DNA of 64,000 bases, taken from the NCBI RefSeq assembly GCF_001570485.1, contig NZ_BCTA01000026.1, forward strand, positions 124,001 through 188,000, written 5' to 3'. The translations under genes and the position numbers were made by a program. The number at the start of each line of letters is the position of its first letter. The first letter of the stretch is position 1. A model generated the notes under the pieces. It did no database searches. It was given only the letters and a program-made list of their open reading frames with translations, and had not been told where the DNA came from. Shown piece after piece: positions 48,168 to 59,024 of the stretch. The DNA is from Mycolicibacterium novocastrense (lineage in GTDB: Bacteria; Actinomycetota; Actinomycetes; Mycobacteriales; Mycobacteriaceae).

Positions 48168-50261
48168 ATGGCCGACATGACGCATACCGGCCATGGTGCA
48201 CAACACCCGGACACGGCCGCGGAGGGTCATTCGGGCCACGACCATCCGGGCGGCCACTCGAACGGCCACTCGGGCGGTCATGACCACTCCGGCCATGTAG
48301 CCGAGTTCCGGCGCCTGTTCTGGACCATGCTCGTGCTCGCCGTACCGACGGTCGCGCTGTCCGGGATGTTCGCGATGATCCTCGGCTACTCGCTGCCCGA
48401 CATCCCCGGGATCCGATGGGTTCCGCCGGTGCTCGGCACCGTGATGTACGTCTGGGGCGGGCGGCCCTTCCTGTCCGGGGCGGTCAGTGAAATCCGTTCC
48501 CGCGCACCGGGAATGATGCTGCTGATCGGTCTTGCGATCACGGTGGCGTTCCTGTCGTCCTGGGGCGCCAGCCTCGGCGTGCTGCACCACGAGCTGGACT
48601 TCTGGTGGGAACTGGCGCTGCTGATCGTGATCATGCTGCTCGGCCACTGGATCGAGATGCGCTCGCTCGCGCAGACCACGTCCGCGCTCGATTCGCTGGC
48701 TGCGCTGCTGCCCGACGAGGCCGAGCGGGTCGTCGACGGCGGCACGGAGACCGTCGCACCGGCGCAGCTGCGGGTCGGCGACGTCGTGCTGGTGCGTCCG
48801 GGAGGCAATATCCCCGCTGACGGCGAGATCGTCGACGGCGCCGCGGACGTCGACGAGTCGATGGTCACCGGCGAATCGCGTCCGGTCCGCCGTGAGGCCG
48901 GCGACCGCGTCGTGGCCGGCACCGTGGCCACCGACTCGGGATTGCGGGTGCGGGTCAGCGCGGTCGGCGACGACACGACGCTCGCCGGTATCCAGCGGTT
49001 GGTGACCGAGGCGCAGAACTCGTCGTCGCGGGCCCAGCGCCTGGCCGACAAGGCGGCGGGCTGGCTGTTCTGGTTCGCGTTGTCGGCGGCCGTCATCACC
49101 GCGGTGGTGTGGTCGTTTGCGGGGATGCCCGCAGCGGCCGTCGTCAGGACCATCACGGTGCTGGTGATCGCCTGCCCGCACGCGCTCGGGCTGGCGATAC
49201 CGCTGGTCGTCTCGATCGCCACCGAACGCGCCGCGCGCGGGGGCGTTCTGGTCAAGGACCGGCTGGCGCTGGAGAGCATGCGGACCGTCGATGCCGTGCT
49301 CTTCGACAAGACCGGCACGCTGACCAAGGGGGAGCCGACGGTCACCGCGGTCGCGACCGCACCCGGACAGTCCGCCGAGGACGTGCTGACGTGGGCGGCG
49401 GCGGCCGAGGCGTACTCCGAGCATCCGCTGGCCAGGGCGATCGTCGCGGCCGCGCGCGACCGGTCGCTGACGCTGCCGCCGACCACCGACTTCAGCTCGT
49501 CTCCGGCGGTGGGCGTCAAGGCCACGGTCGGGGGCCGCAGCGTTCAGGTCGGTGGGCCGCGGATGCTGTCCGAAGCGGGGCTGACCGACCTCCCCGAAAC
49601 GCGACAGTGGCGAGACGAAGGGGCGATCATCCTGCACGTCGTCGTCGACGGAGACGCCGTGGGTGCGATCAAGCTGGCCGACGAGGTGCGACCCGAGTCC
49701 GCGCAGGTGGTCGAGGCGCTGACGAAGCTGGGCATCGAAGTGGTGATGATCACCGGCGACGCGGAGGCCGTTGCGCGATCCGTGGCCGCCGACCTGGGGA
49801 TCGGGCGCGTCTTCGCCGGCGTACGGCCGGAGGATAAGGCGGCGAAGGTGGCCGAGTTGCAGCGCGAAGGGCGCAAAGTGGCGATGGTCGGGGACGGGGT
49901 CAACGACGCGCCCGCACTCGCTGCGGCCGACGTCGGCATCGCGATCGGCGCCGGAACCGACGTGGCGATCGCCTCGGCCGGGGTGATCCTGGCCGGGTCG
50001 GATCCGCGCTCGGTGCTGTCGGTGCTGCTGCTGTCGCGGGCCGCGTACCGCAAGATGAAGCAAAACCTTTGGTGGGCAGCGGGATACAACTTGTTGTCGG
50101 TGCCATTGGCCGCGGGGGTGCTGGCGCCGATCGGCTTCATCCTGCCGATGTCCGTCGGCGCGATCTTGATGTCGGCGTCGACCGTCGTGGTGGCGCTCAA
50201 TGCCCAGCTGCTGCGGCGGCTGGACCTCACCCCCGAAGCCAGCCTGAAGGCGGTTTCCTAA
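48168..50261 (+). CDS. P1B-type heavy-metal ATPase (CopB/P1B-3-like)
   Basis: The 697-residue pump starts with a His-rich tail (about 6-43, with repeated H-S-G-H and G-G-H). It has T-G-E-S (234-237), the metal-site motif Cys336-Pro-His, phosphorylation site Asp380 in D-K-T-G-T, S-E-H-P-L, and M-S-A-S-T near the C-terminus. Cys-Pro-His with a His-rich N-terminus marks the P1B-3 (CopB) group, associated with Cu/Ag export. The TACCC-N5-GGGTA operator supports copper regulation. The ATG at 48168 is the first of two; one at 48177 is also possible. Confidence 0.92.
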   Translation: MADMTHTGHGAQHPDTAAEGHSGHDHPGGHSNGHSGGHDHSGHVAEFRRLFWTMLVLAVPTVALSGMFAMILGYSLPDIPGIRWVPPVLGTVMYVWGGRPFLSGAVSEIRSRAPGMMLLIGLAITVAFLSSWGASLGVLHHELDFWWELALLIVIMLLGHWIEMRSLAQTTSALDSLAALLPDEAERVVDGGTETVAPAQLRVGDVVLVRPGGNIPADGEIVDGAADVDESMVTGESRPVRREAGDRVVAGTVATDSGLRVRVSAVGDDTTLAGIQRLVTEAQNSSSRAQRLADKAAGWLFWFALSAAVITAVVWSFAGMPAAAVVRTITVLVIACPHALGLAIPLVVSIATERAARGGVLVKDRLALESMRTVDAVLFDKTGTLTKGEPTVTAVATAPGQSAEDVLTWAAAAEAYSEHPLARAIVAAARDRSLTLPPTTDFSSSPAVGVKATVGGRSVQVGGPRMLSEAGLTDLPETRQWRDEGAIILHVVVDGDAVGAIKLADEVRPESAQVVEALTKLGIEVVMITGDAEAVARSVAADLGIGRVFAGVRPEDKAAKVAELQREGRKVAMVGDGVNDAPALAAADVGIAIGAGTDVAIASAGVILAGSDPRSVLSVLLLSRAAYRKMKQNLWWAAGYNLLSVPLAAGVLAPIGFILPMSVGAILMSASTVVVALNAQLLRRLDLTPEASLKAVS

Positions 50262-50674
50262 GAATCTGGCTAGGCTTTTCGCAAACTTCTATAACGCGGT
50301 CTAAGCTGGTAAAAGCGCCGAAACGGCGCGTTTCAGCAAACGTCAGGCGGCGTCGGGAGGGAAGTGTGATGTGTACCGCACTCCGCTGGGGGATCGCTGA
50401 ATGCCTTGAAAATCCCAGGGCAACAACGGAATTGAGCACCAAACACCGCTGGCGGCGAGCGGCTCGGCCGCCCGTCCCGCCGATCTAGTTAGGTTCTACT
50501 AAGTTGGCATGTCACCCGGTGTTTGTCATATCGTTTTCTCCACTCGGGGCAAGTGGAAACAGGCCGGCGTTCGATGCTGCACGAAGGCACTCCATGGCCG
50601 GACCGGCTAACCGCCGCTGTCTACGGCTGTCATGCAGAAGCTTCGTAAGACGTGCAGGAAAAGGGTAGGTGGGA
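50262..50674. other. 413-base gap upstream of gltB
   Basis: The gap holds a GC-rich hairpin (GCGCCG-AAA-CGGCGC, 50315-50329), which together with GAAAC-N5-GTTTC (50320-50334) forms overlapping symmetrical elements, then a short ORF with a strong ribosome site (50369-50488). The rest is AT-richer and probably holds the gltB promoter, but I cannot choose one. No RNA gene is recognised. The hairpin may end the ATPase transcript. Confidence 0.5.
50369..50488 (+). CDS. Short ORF in the gltB leader, possible upstream peptide
   Basis: The ATG follows GGGAGGGAAG at suitable spacing and opens a 39-codon frame, with a basic C-terminal half ending P-P-V-P-P-I. I do not recognise the peptide. Its position 187 bases upstream of gltB suggests a leader or stand-alone small protein, and chance cannot be excluded in GC-rich DNA. 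Confidence 0.35.
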   Translation: MCTALRWGIAECLENPRATTELSTKHRWRRAARPPVPPI

Positions 50675-53600
50675 ATGGCGCCCAGGATGCAAGGGCTGTA
50701 CAACCCCGCGTTCGAGCACGACGCGTGCGGCGTCGCCATGGTGGCCGATATGCACGGTCGCCGCAGTCGCGACATCGTTGACAAGGCGATCACCGCTCTG
50801 GTGAACCTGGAGCACCGCGGTGCGCAGGGCGCCGAGCCGAACACCGGCGATGGTGCGGGCATCATGTTGCAGGTTCCCGACGCTTTCCTGCGCGAGGTGG
50901 TCGACTTCGACCTGCCGGAGCCGGGTAGCTACGCCACCGGAATCGCGTTCCTTCCGCAGTCCTCGAAGGATGCGGCGACCGCGTGCGAGGCCGTCGAGAA
51001 GATCGCCGAGGCCGAAGGGCTCGAGGTCCTGGGTTGGCGCGAGGTGCCGATCGACGATTCGGCGCTGGGCGCCCTGGCCCGCGACGCGATGCCCACATTC
51101 CGGCAGGTGTTCATCGGCGGTGCTTCGGGCATGGAGTTGGAGCGTCGCGCGTACGTGGTGCGCAAGCGCGCCGAACACGAGCTGGGCACCAAGGGGCCGG
51201 GCCAGGACGGGCCGGGTCGCGAAACCGTCTACTTCCCAAGTCTTTCCGGGCAGACGTTCGTCTACAAGGGCATGCTGACCACCCCGCAGCTCAAGGCGTT
51301 CTACCTCGATCTGCAGGACGACCGGCTCACCAGTGCGCTGGGCATCGTTCACTCGCGCTTCTCGACCAACACGTTCCCGTCCTGGCCGCTGGCCCACCCG
51401 TTCCGGCGCATCGCCCACAACGGCGAGATCAACACCGTCACCGGCAACGAGAACTGGATGCGCGCGCGAGAGGCGCTCATCAAGACCGACGTCTTCGGCC
51501 CGAATCAGGACCTCGACAAGATCACCCCGGTCTGCACGCCCGGGGCGTCGGACACCGCCAGGTTCGACGAGGTGCTCGAACTCCTGCACCTTGGCGGGCG
51601 AAGCCTGCCGCACGCGGTGCTGATGATGATTCCGGAGGCCTGGGAGCGGCACGAGAGTATGGACCCGGCCCGCCGGGCGTTCTATGAGTTCCACGACTCG
51701 CTCATGGAGCCGTGGGACGGTCCGGCGTCGGTGTGCTTCACCGACGGCACCATCGTCGGCGCGGTGCTCGACCGCAACGGTCTGCGCCCGTCGCGCATCT
51801 GGGTCACCAAGGACGGCCTGGTCGTGATGGCCTCGGAGGCCGGCGTGCTCGACCTCGACCCCTCGACGGTGGTCCGGAAGATGCGCCTGCAACCCGGCCG
51901 GATGTTCCTTGTCGACACCGCGCAGGGGCGCATCGTCGACGACGAGGAGATCAAGGCCGAACTGGCCGCCGAGCACCCGTACCAGGAATGGCTCGACGCC
52001 GGGTTGTTCGACCTCGACGAGCTTCCGCCCGGCGACTACGTCCGGATGCCGCACCACCGGGTGGTGTTGCGCCAGCAGATCTTCGGGTTCACCTACGAGG
52101 AACTCAACCTGCTGGTCGCGCCGATGGCCCGGACCGGCGCCGAGGCGCTCGGCTCGATGGGCACCGACACCCCGATCGCCGTGCTGTCGACCCGCCCGCG
52201 GATGCTCTACGACTACTTCCAGCAGCTGTTCGCGCAGGTCACCAACCCGCCGTTGGACGCCATTCGCGAAGAGGTGGTGACCAGCCTGCAGGGGGCCGTG
52301 GGGCCCGAGGGCGACCTGCTCAATCCAGGTCCCGATTCGTGTCGGCAGATCGTGCTGCCGCAGCCGATCCTGCGCAACGCGGAGCTGTCCAAGCTGATCT
52401 GCGTCGACCCCGACCACGAGATCCGCGGTCACAAGCACGGCATGCGCGCCGCGGTGATCCGCTGTCTTTATCCGGTGAACCGGGGCGGACAGGGCCTCAA
52501 GGAAGCCCTGGACAACGTGCGGGCCAAGGCGTCGGCGGCCATCCGCGAGGGCGCCCGCATCATCGTGCTCTCCGACCGCGAGTCCAACGAGCAGATGGCC
52601 CCGATCCCGTCGCTGCTGTCCGTGTCGGCCGTGCACCACCACCTGGTTCGCGAGCGGACGCGCACCAAAGTGGGCCTGGTAGTCGAGGCCGGCGACGCCC
52701 GCGAGGTGCACCACATGGCCACGCTGTGCGGGTTCGGCGCGGCGGCGATCAACCCGTACATGGCGTTCGAGTCGATCGAGGACATGGTCGACCGCGGTGT
52801 GATCACCGGAATCTCGAGCGACCAGGCCAAGGCCAACTACGTCAAGGCCGCCGGCAAGGGCGTGCTGAAGGTGATGTCGAAGATGGGCATCTCCACGCTG
52901 GCCTCCTACACCGGCGCCCAGCTGTTCCAGGCCATCGGCATCAACCAGCAGGTGCTCGACGAGTACTTCACCGGGTTGACCTGCCCGGTCGGCGGAATCG
53001 ACCTCAACGACATCGCCGACGACGTCGCGGCGCGGCACTCGTTAGCCTATCTCGACCGGCCCGACGAGTGGGCGCACCGCGAACTCGAGGTCGGCGGCGA
53101 ATACCAGTGGCGCCGCGAGGGTGAGTACCACCTGTTCAACCCGGACACGGTGTTCAAACTCCAGCACTCCACCCGCACCGGGCAGTACGAGGTCTTCAAG
53201 GAATACACCAAACTCGTCGACGATCAGAGCGAGCGGATGGCCTCGCTGCGCGGGCTGCTCAAGTTCCGCGACGGAGTGCGGCCGCCGGTGCCGCTCGAGG
53301 AGGTGGAGCCGGCCAGCGAGATCGTCAAGAGGTTCTCGACCGGCGCGATGAGCTACGGCTCGATCTCCGCCGAGGCACACGAGACGTTGGCCATCGCGAT
53401 GAATCGCCTTGGCGGACGGTCGAATTCCGGTGAGGGCGGCGAGGACGTCAAACGCTTCGACCGCGACGAGAACGGCGACTGGCGGCGCAGCGCGATCAAG
53501 CAGGTGGCGTCGGGCCGGTTCGGCGTGACCAGCCATTACCTGAGCAATTGCACCGACATTCAGATCAAGATGGCCCAGGGCGCGAAACCCGGTGAGGGCG

Positions 53601-55250
53601 GCCAGCTTCCGGGCGGCAAGGTGTACCCGTGGGTCGCCGAGGTGCGGCACTCGACACCCGGCGTGGGTCTGATCTCACCGCCGCCGCACCACGACATCTA
53701 CTCGATCGAGGATCTGGCGCAGCTGATTCACGATCTGAAGAACGCCAACCCGCAGGCCCGGGTGCACGTCAAGCTGGTCTCCGAGAACGGTGTGGGAACA
53801 GTTGCGGCAGGCGTGTCCAAGGCACATGCCGACGTCGTGCTCATCTCCGGTCACGACGGTGGGACGGGTGCGACACCGCTGACGTCGATGAAGCACGCGG
53901 GCGCGCCGTGGGAGCTCGGCCTGGCCGAGACTCAGCAGACGTTGCTGCTCAACGGCCTTCGCGATCGAATCGTGGTTCAGGTCGACGGTCAGCTCAAGAC
54001 CGGCCGCGACGTGGTGATCGCCGCGCTGCTGGGTGCCGAGGAGTTCGGTTTCGCCACCGCGCCGCTGGTCGTCTCGGGCTGCATCATGATGCGCGTCTGC
54101 CACCTCGACACCTGCCCGGTGGGCGTCGCGACCCAGAACCCGGTGCTGCGCGAGCGGTTCACCGGCAAACCGGAATTCGTCGAGAACTTCTTCATGTTCA
54201 TTGCCGAAGAAGTGCGGGAGACGATGGCCCAGTTGGGCTTCCGCACGGTCAACGAGATGGTCGGACAGGTCGGCGCGCTGGACACCACCAAGGCCGCCGA
54301 GCACTGGAAGGCCTACAAGCTGGATCTGGCGCCCGTGCTGCACGAGCCCGAGTCGGCCTTCATGAACCAGGACCTGTACTGCAGTTCGCGTCAGGACCAC
54401 GGGCTGGACAAGGCGCTCGACCAGCAGTTGATCGTGATGTGCCGCGAAGCGCTGGATTCGGCGACGCCGGTGCGCTTCTCGACGACGATCGCCAACGTCA
54501 ACCGCACCGTCGGCACGATGCTCGGCCATGAGGTGACCAAAGCTTATGGTGGGCAGGGCCTTCCGGACGGCACCATCGACATCACCTTCGACGGATCGGC
54601 GGGCAACAGCTTCGGGGCCTTCGTGCCGAAGGGCATCACGCTGCGGGTCTACGGCGACGCCAACGACTATGTCGGCAAGGGCCTCTCGGGCGGACGGATC
54701 GTGGTGCGCCCGTCCGACAGCGCGCCCGAGGACTACGTCGCCGAGGACAACATCATCGCGGGCAACGTGATCCTGTTCGGCGCGACCAGCGGCCAGGCGT
54801 TCCTCCGCGGCCAGGTCGGCGAGCGGTTCGCGGTGCGCAACTCCGGTGCGCACGCGGTGGTCGAGGGCGTGGGCGACCACGGTTGTGAGTACATGACCGG
54901 CGGCAAGATCGCGATCCTCGGTCCGACGGGGCGCAACTTCGCCGCGGGCATGTCCGGAGGGATCGCCTACGTCTACGACCCCGACGGCGCACTGCCGGAC
55001 AACCTCAACGCCGAGATGGTGGAACTGGAGGACCTCGACGAGGAGGACCTCGAGTGGCTCGCGGGCATGATCCAGGCCCACGTCGACGCCACCGATTCCG
55101 CTGTCGGAGCACGCATCCTCAATGACTGGGACAACAACGTGAAGCACTTCACCAAGGTGATGCCCCGCGATTTCAAGCGGGTGCTCGAGGCGATCGCGGA
55201 GGCCGAACGAACCGGCGCCAACGTCGACGAGGCGATCATGGCGGCCGCCA

Positions 55251-55258
<8 letters not shown>
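50675..55258 (+). CDS. gltB: Glutamate synthase (NADPH/ferredoxin type) large subunit GltB
   Basis: I used the ATG at 50675 rather than a GTG 6 bases upstream; it gives 1527 residues, the same as M. tuberculosis GltB. Domains run: glutaminase with nucleophile Cys18 after a short propeptide, central domain, FMN-binding synthase domain with the 3Fe-4S motif [12 protein letters not shown], and the beta-helix GXGXG domain. It makes glutamate from glutamine and 2-oxoglutarate, with electrons from GltD. It lies in an operon with gltD (8-base overlap). Confidence 0.97.
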
Positions 55259-56717
<1,459 letters not shown>

Positions 56718-56722
56718 GTTCC

Positions 56723-56737
56723 GCCGCGACACGCGGC
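56723..56737. terminator. Hairpin after gltD
   Basis: GCCGCG-ACA-CGCGGC gives a 6-bp GC stem starting 6 bases after gltD. A short T-run (TTTT, 56750-56753) lies 13 bases downstream, so termination is plausible but not canonical. Confidence 0.45.
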
Positions 56738-56774
56738 GCAATGTACGGCTTTTGCGCCTGAGCGCGCGACAGTA

Positions 56775-57614
56775 ATGGCGGTGATCGGCCGCTACCAATC
56801 CGTCGGCGCCGGGCGAAGACTCAACCGGCGCAACTTCATCGCGGCGCTGTCCGTCGCCACCGTGGGCGCCGTGGGGCTGAGCCGGTGCGCGACCGGAGAG
56901 CAACCGCGAGTCGCCGGTGTAGCCGCCTCGCAAGTCCCGACCGCACCCTCGGCCGGCCTGTTGCCGCCGCCACCGGCGTCGGCGCGGATCGCTCTACCCA
57001 GCGGTGGCGTGCTGAGCAGCCTGCCCGGCGAGGGAGATCTGTTGGCGCTGACCGTCGACGACGGGGTGAGCAGTGACGTCGTGCGCGCCTACACCCAATT
57101 CGCCAAGGACTCCGGGCTACGGCTGACCTACTTCGTCAACGGGATCTACCGGTCGTGGACCGATCACGCCGACCTGTTGCGGCCGCTGGTCGACGACGGT
57201 CAGATCCAACTGGCCAACCACACGTGGTCGCACCCCGACCTCACGAAGCTTCCGCTGGTCGACGTCGCCGAACAGTTCCGGCGCAACCACGATTTCCTGT
57301 GGAAGACGTACGGCGTCGACGCACGTCCCTACTTCCGGCCGCCCTACGGCGCGACCAGCCCACACGTCGACAAGGTGTCGGCCGATCTCGGCTACACCGT
57401 CGACACGTTGTGGTCGGGCACGCTGGAGGACCACGTGTGGATCCCCCCGGCCGAGGTCGTCGCGATGGCCGAGCGGCACTTCACCGCACAGAAGATCGTG
57501 ATCGGCCACCTCAATCACCCGCCCGTCACCGAGGTCTTCGGGCAGTTGGTCGACATCGTCCGGGCGCGGGGGCTGCGCACCGTGACGTTGGACGACGTGT
57601 TTCTGCGGCCGTGA
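56775..57614 (+). CDS. Polysaccharide deacetylase (NodB/CE4) with Tat signal
   Basis: The 279-residue product begins with a twin-arginine signal (N-R-R-N-F-I, Arg18-Arg19, then a hydrophobic stretch). The NodB domain has T-V-D-D-G-V (catalytic and metal Asp), N-H-T-W-S-H-P (metal His pair), and R-P-P-Y-G-A. It likely removes N-acetyl groups from an envelope glycan outside the cell. A Cys at 38 follows R, so a lipobox is weak. It starts 57 bases after gltD and may be cotranscribed or separately started; no operon link to glutamate metabolism is implied. Confidence 0.88.
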   Translation: MAVIGRYQSVGAGRRLNRRNFIAALSVATVGAVGLSRCATGEQPRVAGVAASQVPTAPSAGLLPPPPASARIALPSGGVLSSLPGEGDLLALTVDDGVSSDVVRAYTQFAKDSGLRLTYFVNGIYRSWTDHADLLRPLVDDGQIQLANHTWSHPDLTKLPLVDVAEQFRRNHDFLWKTYGVDARPYFRPPYGATSPHVDKVSADLGYTVDTLWSGTLEDHVWIPPAEVVAMAERHFTAQKIVIGHLNHPPVTEVFGQLVDIVRARGLRTVTLDDVFLRP

Positions 57615-57787
57615 CCGGCGGCGAGCGTGCGGTCTCATACGGTAGGGCCGCGTGTTGCGTACGAAACCACACAATCGCGGATGGAGTGGAACGTCGAATT
57701 CGAGTCACATCTGTCACTCCAGCAACTCTAAAAACATCAGACGATTCACCGGCGCGCCTACCGCAGTTTGCCGACGGACGGGTTCTA

Positions 57788-57816
57788 ATGACTTCATGGG
57801 GGCACTGCGGTAAGGT
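57788..57816 (+). promoter_or_regulatory. SigA-type promoter before the short ORF
   Basis: ATGACT (57788-57793), a 17-base spacer and TAAGGT (57811-57816) form a plausible housekeeping promoter. A start near 57823 would give a leader of about 37 bases before the GTG of the short ORF, whose ribosome site (AGGAG) lies between. Confidence 0.5.
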
Positions 57817-57859
57817 TGGGCCCCGGTCAGCTATCGGTTTCGACACAGGAGTCAGTTCC

Positions 57860-58000
57860 GTGTATGTCAACCCGCTATCCCGGTCTCGGGTGAGCCGAAT
57901 CGCCTGGTCACTCCTCCGTCATCCGCTCAAGAGCCGTGAGTTCCCGGCCAAGGCAGAGCGCCTCATCACCGCCGACGAGCTCCGTTTGTACGGCGTCTAG
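57860..58000 (+). CDS. Small basic protein, function unknown
   Basis: The 46-residue frame has an AGGAG site at a good distance and a promoter upstream. It is rich in Arg and Ser at the start and ends L-I-T-A-D-E-L-R-L-Y-G-V. The frame stays open upstream but only into the deacetylase's other frame. I do not recognise the family. It is not a shadow of any gene here. Confidence 0.5.
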   Translation: MYVNPLSRSRVSRIAWSLLRHPLKSREFPAKAERLITADELRLYGV

Positions 58001-58091
58001 CGAACTGGGAAGCGCGAAAACCCTTGCGCAGGCCCCCTTCGGCTATCCGTTTGCCAAATCGTTATATTTTCGTGACCGTCAGAAATGACGC

Positions 58092-58939
58092 CTAATTCCG
58101 TAGACCCGAAGCGGCGATCGCGTCGGCCAGCGGTTCGAGCACCGCGGGATCGTGCGGCGTCGGCAGATAGATGATCGCCAGATCCAGCCCCTCCTGTTCC
58201 AGGGCCGCGGCTTCGGACAGCGCCTTTTCGTAATTGCGGTCGGGGTCCAGTCGGACGTGGGCGGAGAGCATGATTTCCGATGGATCCCGCCCGATGTCGG
58301 CCAGTGGCGGGCCAGCACGTCGCGCTTGCGGGCGAACTCCTGCGGGGTTCCGCCGACGAAGTTCCAGTGCTGGGCATACCGGGCGGTGATCCGCAACGTG
58401 CGCTTTTCGCCGTTGCCGCCGATGCAGATCGGGGGGTGCGGACGCTGCGGGCCCTTCGGCTCGTTGCGGGCGTCCTTGAGTTGGTAGAACTTGCCGTCGA
58501 ACGACGTGGTCTCTTGGCTGAGCAGGTTGGTGAGCACCTCGCATGCCTCCTCGAAGCGATCGAAGCGTTCACGGATGGACCCCAACTCGATTCCGTACGC
58601 CTCGGACTCCTCCTCGTTCCAGCCCGCGCCGATGCCGAGTTCGAGCCGGCCGTCGGACACGATGTCCAACGCGGAGGCCATATTGGCCAGCACCGCGGGG
58701 TGGCGGTAGTGGATGCCGGTGACGAGCACACCGACGCGCAACCGCTCGGTCGCCTGCGCGAGCGCGGTGAGCGTGACCCAGCCCTCCAGGCACGGGCCGG
58801 TGGAGTCGGAGAAGATCGGATAGAAGTGGTCGAACGTCCAGCCGGACTCGTACACGTCGATCTGGTCGGCCGCCTTCCATACCGCGAGCATGTCGGCCCA
58901 CGTGGTGTTTTGCGGCGAGGTTTTGAAGGCGAACTTCAC
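58092..58939 (-). pseudogene. LLM-class F420-dependent oxidoreductase with a -1 frameshift
   Basis: The GTG at 58939 opens a frame with a clear luciferase-like monooxygenase start and T-L-T-A-L-A-Q-A-T-E-R-L-R-V-G and G-A-G-W-N-E-E-E-S segments. At H212 (near 58302-58303) one base is missing; the conserved tail (A-D-I-G-R-D-P-S-E-I, then D-L-A-I-I-Y-L-P) continues in another frame to the stop at 58092. The repaired protein would be about 282 residues. Such enzymes use reduced F420 on varied substrates. The intact tail suggests a recent mutation or a sequencing error. Confidence 0.85.
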
Positions 58940-59024
58940 CGAACCGAGCTTAGTTCCAAGGGGCTGACAACGAGCTGTGAGCCGAGTCCGCCGCGCGATC
59001 AGTCGGTTTCGCCGCTCCGGTCGT

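Noticed and set aside
50630..53038. 802-residue minus-strand open frame opposite gltB
   Set aside because: It is the antisense of gltB, lacks family signatures, and results from GC-rich codon bias.
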